Shown here in pieces: positions 6,859 to 15,811 of a DNA stretch of 64,000 nt. Position 1 is the first letter of the stretch; each line of letters opens with the position of its first letter. The notes under the pieces were generated by a model. The model had not been told where the DNA came from. It saw only the letters and a program-made list of their open reading frames with translations, and did not search any database. A program made the translations under genes and the position numbers. This DNA comes from Paenibacillus luteus. GTDB taxonomy: Bacteria; Bacillota; Bacilli; Paenibacillales; Paenibacillaceae. Where the stretch lies: positions 105,737 to 169,736 of the forward strand of contig NZ_SKCD01000009.1 in NCBI RefSeq assembly GCF_006542765.1, written 5' to 3'.

Positions 6859-8196
6859 GGGTCTGTCAAACATTTTGTGTAAACTCTCTTAATGCTTCAT
6901 CTCGAGGGGGCTATCGTAAATACTGGCCAATGCGATCCGGAAAGAACACGGAAAGTTGCAGCAGCATTTGACCCCAATTCTGAACACGCCCCGTCCATTT
7001 ACGGGTGACATCTATAGTTGCTAGATAAAGCATTTTAGTAAGGATTCGTCCGTTGGAAAGATGCTTTTACCTTTCATTACCTTACGCAATTGACGGTGGT
7101 AACTCTCAATAATAGTAGTGGTATAGATGATTATACGGATCTCTGCGGGGGTATTTGAAGAAAGTTGCAAGCTCTTCCCAGTTATTACGCCAGGAACGGA
7201 TAATAAACGGATATTTGCTCCCCCAGGTCTCCTCGAAGCGATCAAGCTCTACAAGAGTCATCTCCTCATTAACGACTTTGTAGATGGGTTTCAGATCAGC
7301 GGTTACCTTCTTCAAGTCCTTATAAGAAACGAAACGAGTGGAGATTAGGATCTGATGGACGATACACTTTTGTATTTCTGTTAGGGGATAACAGGCTGAA
7401 ATCACTTCTGTGAAGCCTGTTAAGTTGTCTACACACGTAATGAGTATTCTTGTACACCGCGGTTTGTCAGATCATTCAGGACACTAAGCCAGAACTTTGA
7501 GGACTCGTTTTCTCCGATCCACATACCCAGTACATCTTTACAACCATCGAGATCGATTCCAATGACCATGTAAACTGCTTTGTTGACAATAGCACCATCC
7601 TGCTTCACCTTAAAGTGAATCGCATCAAGGAAAACAACGGTGTAAACGCCTTGTAACGGTCGATTTTTACTCATTAATGAGAGGAATAATCTTGTTCGCG
7701 ACATCGGATATGAAGGTTGGAGAGACCTCAATGTCATATAGATTGTGGAGGTGATCTTTAATCTCCCGAGAACTTATCCCCTTGGCATAGAGTGTAATAA
7801 TTTAATCTTTAATCCCGGTCACATTGGATTGATGCTTCTTCACGACGAGCGCCTCACCTTCACGTTCGCGAGGAACAGCGATTTCCTGCTCCCCATACTC
7901 ACTAATGATATTTTTCTTGCTTTTGCCATTTCAGCAATTGGCCGTCTGCTTCTTCTATGTTTCATGTTTCTGGTAGCCGAGATGCTCATCCATCTCAGCC
8001 TCTAGTATCTCTTAGATCGTCTCCGCAAACAGATCTTTTAATGCATTATGAGTGTCCTGTGCGGATACGAGCTTGTTCTCCTTAATGAATGCTCGCAGCT
8101 GCAGTTTCGTCCATAAACCCATGTGTTCTCCCCAACCTTTCTTATATTTCCATTTTAATTGATTCGGAAGTTTACATAATTCATTTTACAGACTCC
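6859..8196 (-). mobile_element. IS256-family element, decayed
   Basis: Terminal inverted repeats of IS256 type flank a broken transposase: gggtctgtcaaacattttg from 6859, and at the other end ggagtctgtaaaatgaatt read inward on the minus strand from 8196. The 8 bases outside each end (6851-6858 and 8197-8204) do not match, so no target duplication is visible. It has landed inside the short 'tail' frame behind the 459-aa gene, cutting it after NPVP. Confidence 0.75.
6911..8122 (-). pseudogene. IS256-family transposase, multiple stops and shifts
   Basis: From an ATG at 8122 the text MGLWTKLQLRAFIKENKLVS runs into stops. Recognisable mutator-type blocks follow in several frames: FLDAIHFKVKQDGAIVNKAV with GIDLDGCKDVLGMWIGENES, containing the DAIHFK and GENES signatures of the DDE core, then EIQKCIVHQI, WRNNWEELATFFKYP, and near the end ATIDVTRKWTGRVQNWGQML, closing at 6911-6913. 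At least four frameshifts or stops prevent a full product. It is an inactive copy. Confidence 0.85.
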
Positions 8197-8292
8197 GGTA
8201 CAGGATTATCCGATAATTCCTCTTTAAATATATCTTGCGGAAAGAGAGCTGAATGCCCCGATGCGTCGAATATGGTATTAGCTGATATTACT
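8197..8292 (-). pseudogene. Second copy of the short 'tail' reading frame, cut by IS256
   Basis: Leftward text VISANTIFDASGHSALFPQ, then DIFKEELSDNPVP aligns with the frame at 4211-4439 (ISPNTIFT, SGHSALDPQ, ELSDIPVP). Several codons differ only at third positions, so conservation is at protein level. It begins inside the last codons of the 459-aa gene in another frame and is interrupted at the IS256 end after NPVP. The RlmH-like end of this copy is missing. Confidence 0.5.
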
Positions 8293-9657
8293 ATTAACTT
8301 TGATTAGACTTTCGTAAAATTCTCTTTTAAAATTGCGTGCCAATGAAAAAATAAGTGGTGCTACTGGTTGTAGTCGCTTCCCGCTCCATTCAATATACTT
8401 ATTTTTAGGTGAACTAACAAAATCTAAAATAATCCTATTTTCTGGTGTATCAATTAATGGCAAATTGTAAAAACTAATTTGGAAGTTAAATAATTCAATT
8501 AAACAGAATTGATTTTGGAATGACACATTAACTCCATCTATATTATTTTCAATGATTTCAACAATCCTTTTATTTATATATGTTTTAAAAAAATACATGT
8601 CCTTGAATAGCTGTTCCTCCTTATTAGATATTTCTGGATTCTTTCTATTTACACTTAGCCAAGAGTTTATTAGATTCATCCCAGCAAAAAAATAAAATGC
8701 AACATACTTGTTGGAAACAGGAATTTTCATTATTGCGAGTGCTTCCAATAATTCCGATTTTTTAATTTCATATTCAGTAAACTTTGGTTGTGAAATTTCA
8801 TTTAAAATTAGTTCATTACTTTTGGATTCCGGCAAGCTCAGATGATTTTGTAGTAAGATTATTTGTCTCTCAAATTGTTCTCTGATTTTTTCAGATGATC
8901 TGTTATAGAATTCAAATAGTGATATTACTTCGACATTCTTATGTTTGCAGCGGTGATGGCGAGTGTATGTCGGGTTACAAAATATAATGGTTAGCTTTTC
9001 ACATTGATCAGCCAACCTCAATCCAATTCTATGTGCTCTTTCCTCGTTGAAACTTGAAAATATCCAGTGTGATCTATCAATCGAAAACAATGGATATATG
9101 TATTTAGATTTAATAGTAAATATTTTGCTGTACCCCTCTGCTTCAGTATCTACGGCAAATCTTTTTAAATAAACAGCATTTGGAAACGTCATTTCCATCA
9201 AATATGAAATTAATGAATTAAAAAGTAAAAGTGAAACTGGGCGGGATTTATTTTCAGTAATTCTTTTAAAACTCCCTTTCATAAATTTAGCAACAAGGTC
9301 TTTTGAGGGGTCCTCTTTCTTTGTAAACACTGTAATGAACTCCCCCTCCTTATTATAAATAATTTGAAAAACCGTATCCCATTTCCTCTGCTCCCACTCA
9401 GACTGTCCACTCTTCATGTTTGACTTTAGCCTAAAAGTTGTTTTGTACCTACCGTTGCTTTGTAGTTCAATTGAAAGTACAGTTATTTCATACTCAATGT
9501 GGTTAAATGAAATAATCTGCCTTTCATTAAGAAAGACAGATTCAAAATCTATATTCCTGAGTACTACCCAGGGATAAACTTCTCGACACCATTTTGCAAC
9601 ATGAGTTTCCTTATGATTTCTGCACCATGTTTGAAAATCCAAGTTTTCAATTTTCAT
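8278..9657 (-). CDS. Unrecognised 459-aa protein in the rlmH island
   Basis: An intact 459-residue, AT-rich gene starting MKIENLDFQTWCRNHKETHV after AAAGGTG with a good gap. I recognise no family. Features seen: an N-terminal part with paired cysteines and beta-rich segments up to about residue 110, a middle region with NPTYTRHHRCKHKNVEVISL, and a helical C-terminal half rich in aromatic residues. There is no membrane helix or nucleotide-binding loop. It stands alone as the first gene after rlmH in the island, about 165 bases from the rlmH stop, behind the duplicated leader. Low GC contrasts with the core genes to its right. As single cargo of a cassette it could be a defence or interbacterial factor; this is speculation. 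Confidence 0.65.
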   Translation of the reverse strand: MKIENLDFQTWCRNHKETHVAKWCREVYPWVVLRNIDFESVFLNERQIISFNHIEYEITVLSIELQSNGRYKTTFRLKSNMKSGQSEWEQRKWDTVFQIIYNKEGEFITVFTKKEDPSKDLVAKFMKGSFKRITENKSRPVSLLLFNSLISYLMEMTFPNAVYLKRFAVDTEAEGYSKIFTIKSKYIYPLFSIDRSHWIFSSFNEERAHRIGLRLADQCEKLTIIFCNPTYTRHHRCKHKNVEVISLFEFYNRSSEKIREQFERQIILLQNHLSLPESKSNELILNEISQPKFTEYEIKKSELLEALAIMKIPVSNKYVAFYFFAGMNLINSWLSVNRKNPEISNKEEQLFKDMYFFKTYINKRIVEIIENNIDGVNVSFQNQFCLIELFNFQISFYNLPLIDTPENRIILDFVSSPKNKYIEWSGKRLQPVAPLIFSLARNFKREFYESLIKVNSNIS

Positions 9658-9761
9658 ATTATCACCTTTACTGAAATTTCAGCTAACTTCATATTCATGA
9701 ACTTCAGAAACAACCTGTTTTCCGAAGCTTATCAGCCATAATTCTAAGTGTATTATCGTTC

Positions 9762-9850
9762 ATCACATCGGCTAAAAACAGGGCGAATATATGGCGACCC
9801 GAACTTTCCATCAAAATTTTTCCGCCGTTACTTATGATAAGGCTCCCCCC
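9762..9850 (-). repeat. rlmH 3' end and leader, copy 1 (putative attachment site)
   Basis: This stretch covers the last codons of rlmH (GEPYHK, minus strand GAGCCTTATCATAAG) and the adjoining leader that is duplicated at 5325-5425. The rlmH codons for YHK-stop form the known integration site of SCC elements in staphylococci and of some streptococcal ICEs. The repetition of this sequence to the left supports its use here; no recombinase gene is in view. Confidence 0.6.
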
Positions 9851-10307
9851 GATTTATCTTCACAGCCCGATAAATCTGCTCCACCAGCACCAGGCGCATC
9901 AGCTGGTGCGGCAAGGTCATGCGCCCAAAGCTCAGCTTCTGCTGGGCGCGCTTAAGCACCGCGGGAGCAAGACCATTGCTCCCGCCAATAACAAAAGCCA
10001 CGTGGCTGCGCCCATACGTGGCTAATTTATCGAGCTGGCCCGCGAGATCCTCGCTGGACCAGAGCTCGCCTTCCAGCGCGAGCGCGACAACATGCGCCTC
10101 AGGCTTCAGCTGCGCTAGAAGCCTCTCGCCCTCTCGCTCGCGCACAATCGCTTCCTCCGCCGGACTCATCGTCTCCGGCGCCTTCTCATCGGGCACTTCC
10201 GTGAGCGTGAGCTTCACGTAAGGCCCGAGCCGCTTGGCATATTCCGCTATGCCAAGCACTAAGTACTTTTCCTTCAGCTTGCCAACGGCAGCTATTTGTA
10301 TATGCAA
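9828..10307 (-). CDS. rlmH: 23S rRNA (pseudouridine1915-N3)-methyltransferase RlmH
   Basis: RlmH methylates pseudouridine 1915 in helix 69 of 23S rRNA using SAM. The sequence shows [15 protein letters not shown] at the start, [17 protein letters not shown], the SAM-binding FVIGGSNGL, and the C-terminal [19 protein letters not shown] and GEPYHK, all typical of the SPOUT-fold family. I place the start at a TTG (10305-10307), 10 bases after AAAGGA, giving 159 residues, the standard length. An upstream GTG would sit on top of the ribosome site. The 3' end abuts the accessory island, and the stop-codon region is repeated to the left. Confidence 0.95.
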   Translation of the reverse strand: MHIQIAAVGKLKEKYLVLGIAEYAKRLGPYVKLTLTEVPDEKAPETMSPAEEAIVREREGERLLAQLKPEAHVVALALEGELWSSEDLAGQLDKLATYGRSHVAFVIGGSNGLAPAVLKRAQQKLSFGRMTLPHQLMRLVLVEQIYRAVKINRGEPYHK

Positions 10308-10409
10308 AACGTACACGTCCTTTTATCGTCTCGGATCATACGATCCATACGCTGCCTTATCCTAATGTCCACCTACATCGATTGACATCCTGCTCTTACA
10401 CTTTTCTCT

Positions 10410-10577
10410 CTAAACTACCAAAAAAGTAGCCGGTTCATCACAAAAGTCGCATTTGCGCGGCGGGTCCCAATCCGCAAATTGCGTTTCTTTCAGATCCACT
10501 ACGTCTGGCGCATCCTCATATTCGTCTACAAATCGGTCCAAAGCTGTTTCCATATGCTCTTTACATACACAATACAT
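10410..10577 (-). CDS. CxxH/CxxC small protein (YyzF-like)
   Basis: A 55-residue protein MYCVCKEHMETALDRF..., with CVCKEH near the N-terminus and RKCDFCDEP near the C-terminus, matching the CxxH/CxxC family found beside rlmH in Bacillus and relatives (yyzF in B. subtilis). The Cys and His residues probably bind one zinc ion. AGGAA lies about 11 bases before the ATG. The acidic middle (VDEYEDAPDVVDLKE) is also typical. Function is unknown. The 420 bases to the next gene contain only a terminator. Confidence 0.8.
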   Translation of the reverse strand: MYCVCKEHMETALDRFVDEYEDAPDVVDLKETQFADWDPPRKCDFCDEPATFLVV

Positions 10578-10919
10578 AATCTGCACGTTCCTATTCCTAG
10601 TTGATGGTTGTCCATTTCTTTCTAATCTTGCTTTACTTTAATCATTTTCATTAGTTTACTAACTTTATGATTTAATCCTTTTTCATAACTTTATGAACTG
10701 CCCATTTCCCACTTTTCTACACTAACCATTCTTATCTTTCCATCTTTCACACATTTTCGAATTTCTAATATTCATGCCTCTTTTTCCCGCAAATACTCTT
10801 GTTATCTACACACAGCATATCAGAAAACGGCACTCCCTGTGAAGACGACAAATTCTGCACCTTCGCTTAGCTCCCCTACGCCTACCTCAATTATCGACAC
10901 CCATTCCATCCATTCGCAA

Positions 10920-10962
10920 AAAAAAATCGGAGCCTGCAACGGTCTCCCGTCACAAGCTCCGA
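10920..10962 (-). terminator. Terminator after htrA
   Basis: A 7-bp stem TCGGAGC/GCTCCGA with a long loop is followed by T8 on the minus strand, about 35 bases after the htrA stop. The remaining bases between 10578 and 10919 are AT-rich with no gene seen. Confidence 0.75.
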
Positions 10963-10998
10963 CACAGTTCATTTTCTTTCATCCCAAACGCACAAAGC

Positions 10999-12366
10999 CT
11001 ATTCCTCTTCATCTTCCTTTTGACCCAGCTTAAAGTGAGTCGTTTTCAGCTGTCCGTCGCGATAGTAGCTGATTTCAATATCATCGCCGATCTTCTTCTG
11101 CGTGTACAAATATTTGCGCAGCTCCATCGTGCTGCCAATTGATTTGTTATCAAGCTTGACGATCACATCGTTGAACAAAAGGCCTGCATCCTTCGCAGGA
11201 CCCACTGCTTCCAGCACGATGACGCCTGAGTAGATATCATCCGGCAGCTTCAGGGGCGCGCCTCCGCTTTCCGGAACAGCTTGCTCACCCGTCTCTGCGT
11301 CATTCTCGGCTGCCTTGCCATCTTCGCCTTCCAGCGCTTTGCCGAAGGCATCCTCAAAGTCCTGCTGCTGCCAATACTGCTCCAGATCCATCGTGTATAC
11401 GCCCAAATATGGACGCGGCACATGGCCCAGCTTGATCAGACTCTCGACGATTGGCATCGCTAAGTTTATCGGAATCGCAAAGCCGATGCCCTCCACGCCA
11501 AGATCAGCGATTTTCATACTGTTGATACCTACCACACGACCGTTCAAATCAATGAGCGGTCCGCCGCTGTTGCCTTGGTTAATGGAGGCATCGATCTGAA
11601 TGACCTCTTGCTCCCAATCATAAACGCCATCCTGATTCAGCGATACGGGCACGATTTGTTTGGTTTTGCTCACGCTGCCCGTTGTAACCGACTCTCCCAG
11701 TCCCAGCGGGTTGCCGATCGCAATAATATATTCAGCAGGGCGAAGAGCCGAGGAATCGCCAATCTCAGCGACGACATCAATTCCCTTCGCATCGATCTCA
11801 AGCACGGCAAGATCCGTAATCTGATCCTTGCCGACAACACGCGCCTCGCGCGTTTCGCCATTCATAAGCACGACCTTAACCGCTGCCGCCTGATCGATGA
11901 CATGGTAATTCGTAATAATAATGGCTTTGCCATCCTTCTTGCTAATAATGACGCCGGAGCCAACGCCCGCCTCGCGCAAGGTTCCCTTCACTTCTGAGTC
12001 CTTGGGCAGCGCTTGGCCATTTCCAATGCCGGGCGCGAACATTTGCTGATTAATCACGCTAACGACAGCTGGCCGAACCTTCGCAGATGCCTGAATGGGC
12101 CGCTCCAGCGGATCAACTGTAGAGATCGTCCCCGCTGTAGCCACGGAGCCTCCCCCGTTTCCAATCCCTGGACCGCCGCCAAAAAAAACACCGAACAGCA
12201 GCGTTGCGGCAACCGCGCTCGTAATGGAGGAGACGAACGCTATACGGACGTTAGACCACTTGCGGGTACCGCTTCTATATGGAAATCCCAAGTCTCTCTT
12301 ACGGCTCTCACGAGCAGCACGCTTGGATACTTTAGTCGAATAAAAATCGTCGTCGAATAGGCTCAT
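10999..12366 (-). CDS. htrA: HtrA-type serine protease, membrane-anchored (S1C, PDZ)
   Basis: A 455-residue DegP/HtrA-like quality-control protease of the cell surface. A cytoplasmic basic stretch of about 40 residues is followed by a membrane helix (43-62) and a Gly-rich linker. The trypsin-like domain has the triad His155 (NYHVID), Asp185 (TDLAVLE) and Ser267 (GNSGGP). One PDZ domain covers about 330-445 (YLGVY to DDIEISYYRDG), with an acidic insert containing EDGKAAENDAETGEQ. It closes the wal operon region, as htrC/yycK does in Bacillus: walJ lies upstream. A 350-bp gap holding a convergent small gene separates them, so it may have its own promoter. Orthology to YycK (HtrC) is likely from position. 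Confidence 0.93.
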   Translation of the reverse strand: MSLFDDDFYSTKVSKRAARESRKRDLGFPYRSGTRKWSNVRIAFVSSITSAVAATLLFGVFFGGGPGIGNGGGSVATAGTISTVDPLERPIQASAKVRPAVVSVINQQMFAPGIGNGQALPKDSEVKGTLREAGVGSGVIISKKDGKAIIITNYHVIDQAAAVKVVLMNGETREARVVGKDQITDLAVLEIDAKGIDVVAEIGDSSALRPAEYIIAIGNPLGLGESVTTGSVSKTKQIVPVSLNQDGVYDWEQEVIQIDASINQGNSGGPLIDLNGRVVGINSMKIADLGVEGIGFAIPINLAMPIVESLIKLGHVPRPYLGVYTMDLEQYWQQQDFEDAFGKALEGEDGKAAENDAETGEQAVPESGGAPLKLPDDIYSGVIVLEAVGPAKDAGLLFNDVIVKLDNKSIGSTMELRKYLYTQKKIGDDIEISYYRDGQLKTTHFKLGQKEDEEE

Positions 12367-12531
12367 TACTATCGCTCCTCTCGATGTTTCAAGACATCAA
12401 GACTATTTTTTATGAATCTAGGAATGTTTTCGGAAGAAATGACTACAATAATAATAGATTCGGACGACGAACATACTTCATTTTGCATAAAAATCATCAA
12501 CCGTTGTCCCAACAAAGGGAGAGATGCTGAG

Positions 12532-12753
12532 ATGAAAGCCAAAACGCCTGCCGCTTGGGAGCATGTTCAGCTTGCTGCAAAGCTTGCGGATCTGAAGGAT
12601 GACCACTATCGAACCGTTCTTACGTTAAGTGCCATGCTAGAGCTGTTCATAGAGAAAGGAATCCTGACGAGAGAAGAGTTAAGCGTGAAAGCCGATGCGC
12701 TGGACGCCCAGTTGGAATCGCTTATTTCCGCTTCACTTCATCCCATGGCGTAG
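12532..12753 (+). CDS. Small conserved-looking protein, unknown
   Basis: A 73-residue helical protein MKAKTPAAWEHVQLAAKLAD... with LSAMLELFIEKGILTREELS in its second half. The ATG at 12532 is preferred because GGGAGAG stands 8-10 bases before it; a longer frame reaches 12412 without such a site. It is the only + strand gene in this stretch and overlaps the 3' end of walJ by 32 bases, convergently. The GILTREELSVKADAL pattern resembles short helical accessory proteins in Paenibacillus, but no function is known to me. Confidence 0.65.
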   Translation: MKAKTPAAWEHVQLAAKLADLKDDHYRTVLTLSAMLELFIEKGILTREELSVKADALDAQLESLISASLHPMA

Positions 12754-13528
12754 GCCTGTCATGGTAAGTCGCGCGCAAGGGATGTTCATCCTTTTTATAA
12801 AAGATTCCGTTATCCTCTAATATTGTATTCACGGTTAGCATCGCTAAATCCATTAAGTTATGATCAAGGCTCAAATGAGCCAAATAGACACGTTTCGTTC
12901 GATCGGTCATCAGCTCCAGCAGTGCTTCGCCAGCTGCTACATTCGATAAGTGGCCGACATCGCTCAGAATGCGACGCTTCGTATTCCAAGGGTAACGGCC
13001 CATCCGCAGCATCTCGGTATCATGATTTGCTTCGAGCACCAATACGTCCGAGTCGATAATTTGGCGCTTCACCTTCTCGCTGACATAACCGAGGTCCGTC
13101 GCTAGGCTCAGCTTCTCGCCGTCCTCTACAAAGGAATACCCTACTGGCTCTGCCGCATCATGCGAGATCGGATACGATTGCACAAGCATCGAGCCGCATG
13201 CGACTTCTTCGCCTGACTCCATAAATACGCGCTTCTCCGGAGCAATCGTGCCGACATGCCTCTCCATCGCTGCCCATGTTGCCTCATTGGCATAGATCGG
13301 CAAATCGTATTTGCGGGCAAAAGCGCCCAAACCCTTAATATGATCGGAATGCTCATGCGTCACGAACAAGGCGTCTAACTGATGGCCAGTCACTCCCCGC
13401 TCCCGCATTAGCTCATCCAGCTTCTTCGCGCTCATCCCAGCATCGACAATGACCATTTTCTCGTTTCCTTGCACGATTGTCGCATTGCCGGTCGAGCCGC
13501 TCCCCAGTACTGTAAATCGCAGTCCCAT
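12722..13528 (-). CDS. walJ: WalJ (YycJ) MBL-fold exonuclease-like protein
   Basis: A 268-residue metallo-beta-lactamase-fold protein. The N-terminal GSGSTGNATIVQ and THEHSDHIKGL give the HxHxDH metal site; further metal ligands are expected at SHDAAEPVGY (His), DLGY and AHLSLDHN. WalJ is the last gene of the WalRK operon in many Bacillota and links this signalling system to DNA repair or coordination of division with replication, with a 5'-to-3' exonuclease activity reported for YycJ-type proteins. A good ribosome site (AGGAAAG) precedes the ATG. It is 33 bases downstream of the yycI homologue. Confidence 0.93.
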   Translation of the reverse strand: MGLRFTVLGSGSTGNATIVQGNEKMVIVDAGMSAKKLDELMRERGVTGHQLDALFVTHEHSDHIKGLGAFARKYDLPIYANEATWAAMERHVGTIAPEKRVFMESGEEVACGSMLVQSYPISHDAAEPVGYSFVEDGEKLSLATDLGYVSEKVKRQIIDSDVLVLEANHDTEMLRMGRYPWNTKRRILSDVGHLSNVAAGEALLELMTDRTKRVYLAHLSLDHNLMDLAMLTVNTILEDNGIFYKKDEHPLRATYHDRPTPWDEVKRK

Positions 13529-13561
13529 AATCGCTCTTTCCTGTCCCTTCTCCTGCTCCCG

Positions 13562-14317
13562 TTAGTGAATCACGTTCGCTGCTGCTTCCCCTTGCTCTTC
13601 ATCCGTTGCAACCTCACCGCTAATGGCATTGACATAAAATAATTGCCCGCTCTCCAGCATTACCCGCCAAGATGGTGCCGAAACCTGCTTCTCCGAGTCA
13701 AAGATCTGGCCTTTATAGCCCAGTTGAATATCGGAAATGATGGCCCCATCCGGCAAGTAGGTCTCAATTAAGCTCGCGACCACCTTCGCAGCCGGCAGCA
13801 CCGGCTTCGCCTCGCCCGATCCAAGCAGCTCCACTCGGTCCTGCAGGTAGGAGGTTATTTTCTGATTGCTAATATACAGCGTCAGCTTCACATCGAACAT
13901 CGGACGTCCTTCGACTACCCGGTATAGGATGAACTTATCCACACTGCTGTTCAGCAAATCGAATGCATATTGATCAAGCTCAGGAATTCGACTCCCGAGT
14001 GTCTTTACTAATTCCGATTTCTTATACATAATCGTGCTGTCCACCGGCTTGTCCAAAATAACAGGCTCCGCGTTCTTCCGGCTGTCCGAGTGAAGCAAAT
14101 ACGTTAAATCTCCGAGCTCCGGCGTTTCCAGCGGTAGATTGGCTTCTAAAGAAATACGCTTCTGCTGCATAAGCAGCACCTTATCCTGCGGCAGCTCTGC
14201 CGTATTTACGTTCATGTTCAGCTGCTCCCTGATATCGAGCCATAGCTGGTACCCCAGCAAAACATTGAGCAGCAAAAATGAAATAATAAGCACATTTTTC
14301 GCCCGTCCCCAATCCAC
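13562..14317 (-). CDS. yycI: WalRK regulator YycI (WalI)
   Basis: A 251-residue protein that starts with GTG after GGGAGGTG (first residues MDWGRAKNVLIISFLLLNVL). One membrane helix (8-25) anchors an extracytoplasmic domain. YycI pairs with YycH in the membrane to modulate WalK; in B. subtilis the two repress it. The position between yycH and walJ, the length and the MDWxRAKxxLI opening are typical. The C-terminal region 150-245 has repeated beta segments shared with YycH-type folds (SWRVMLESGQLFYVNAISGE). Confidence 0.9.
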   Translation of the reverse strand: MDWGRAKNVLIISFLLLNVLLGYQLWLDIREQLNMNVNTAELPQDKVLLMQQKRISLEANLPLETPELGDLTYLLHSDSRKNAEPVILDKPVDSTIMYKKSELVKTLGSRIPELDQYAFDLLNSSVDKFILYRVVEGRPMFDVKLTLYISNQKITSYLQDRVELLGSGEAKPVLPAAKVVASLIETYLPDGAIISDIQLGYKGQIFDSEKQVSAPSWRVMLESGQLFYVNAISGEVATDEEQGEAAANVIH

Positions 14318-14347
14318 TCGCCTTCACCTCCCGCCGTCCATCCTTGC

Positions 14348-15811
14348 TTATCGCATATGATTCCAATCACTGGCCTTCAGCGGATTCACCCCACCAGAGG
14401 ACAGCGCCGCCGCACCAGCTCCAGCTGCTGCTGTCGCATCGGTTTCTTCCTTGCCATCTGCATCCGCGGTTTCTTGCCCATCCGCATCTACAGGCTCCTG
14501 CGGCGGTTCATATCCATTTGGATATGCGTCCACCAATACTTCTTCCGTGCCATCCGTCAGGCGAACAGCCCATACCGGCGTGAATCGAATGAGATTATCA
14601 TCCATCGGTGATGCCTGCAGCGCAGGGAACAGCGCTTCTACTTCGCTACGTCTGGCGTAGTTAGTTAAGCTTTGCTGAAGCGCCTCTCCGCCTAACAGCC
14701 ATCTGACCTTGCGAGACTCGGATTTCGGACCGAGCGTAATCAAGGACCTTGAATATTCCGTAACGACGCCTTGCTGAAGGGTAAGCCTCATATAACCATA
14801 TCGGAATGGCGGCGTTTCAATAACTGGATACTGCTCCACGTATTGCTTGAAGCGAATCGATCTGCCCTCGCCTCCAGGCAGCGCATTAACGAAACGGTGA
14901 ACGCCATCCCAGCCACCATGCTGATTAACAAAATCGACGGAGGCATACACGTTGTCACTGAGCACATTTTCCGTAATTTGAGGGGCGCTTGGATCGGTAT
15001 AGCTGATCCATTTGCCGTTCTGCTCCACTTTCAATCCTCGCTTGCCATCGGTATAGATTTGTGAGCCGCTCCGGTCTTCAAGCGCCCTTGTCGTACTGGG
15101 ATCGAAGAACAAGCTGCGCTGCATCAAATCCGGAGAATACGTCTCATACGGAAAAACCATTTCGGTCGACTGGATCGGCGCGGTTGGAAGATAAAGCCCG
15201 TCTGCCGTCATCGTATACAACGGTTGGAACTGGCCGAAGCCCACGTAATCCTGTACGTCGCGAACCGTCAGATCCGCTCGAACCGATTCATATACCATCT
15301 GGCCGTCTGAGCTGAAGAAGAAGGTTCTGATCTCCTCTGTGCCCGTCGTCTTGAATATCCATATGCGATCAATGGTTTCATTCAGAAACAGCAAGTCTCC
15401 TTCAAGCTTCAGCAGCTTTTGCAAGAGCTCTACAGGAATGCCATTGTCGAACCTCAGCTCGATTCCAATATCGTTCTTGCGGATTTCCTCCCAGTTCAGC
15501 ACATCGGATGGGCTGCGCTGGAAACCCTTAAATTCTCTACCCTGAATACGCTGATTCAGAATCATTTCATAGAACTGCGTCCCCGGATAAATAACGGTAT
15601 GCTTATTGCCCCCTAAATGGATAACAAGCTCCTCGGGAAAAATAACGCTCTCCACGCTTTTGGCCGTTCCTATCGGCTCCGTAATCACATAATCCTGATC
15701 GCTTCTGACGGTTACGCCAAGTCCAGGCATGCTATAGGCGAGCAAATAGCTTTGGAGAAGGCTAAGCACAACAAGACCGATAAGCGCCGTTGTTTTTATT
15801 TTTTCCTTCAT
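14348..15811 (-). CDS. yycH: WalRK regulator YycH (WalH)
   Basis: A 487-residue protein with an N-terminal membrane helix (about 8-28, TALIGLVVLSLLQSYLLAY) and a long extracytoplasmic part beginning near GLGVTVRSDQDYV. This is the usual YycH architecture. It binds WalK and YycI in the membrane and adjusts WalK activity. Its ATG overlaps the walK stop by four bases, so translation is coupled. The last 50 residues are low-complexity (ETADADGKEETDATAAAGAG), longer than usual, which may be lineage specific. Confidence 0.9.
   Translation of the reverse strand: MKEKIKTTALIGLVVLSLLQSYLLAYSMPGLGVTVRSDQDYVITEPIGTAKSVESVIFPEELVIHLGGNKHTVIYPGTQFYEMILNQRIQGREFKGFQRSPSDVLNWEEIRKNDIGIELRFDNGIPVELLQKLLKLEGDLLFLNETIDRIWIFKTTGTEEIRTFFFSSDGQMVYESVRADLTVRDVQDYVGFGQFQPLYTMTADGLYLPTAPIQSTEMVFPYETYSPDLMQRSLFFDPSTTRALEDRSGSQIYTDGKRGLKVEQNGKWISYTDPSAPQITENVLSDNVYASVDFVNQHGGWDGVHRFVNALPGGEGRSIRFKQYVEQYPVIETPPFRYGYMRLTLQQGVVTEYSRSLITLGPKSESRKVRWLLGGEALQQSLTNYARRSEVEALFPALQASPMDDNLIRFTPVWAVRLTDGTEEVLVDAYPNGYEPPQEPVDADGQETADADGKEETDATAAAGAGAAALSSGGVNPLKASDWNHMR

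Noticed and set aside
6859..8196. Several small separate genes inside the IS256 region
   Set aside because: The frames are pieces of one broken transposase in different frames; none has its own ribosome site.
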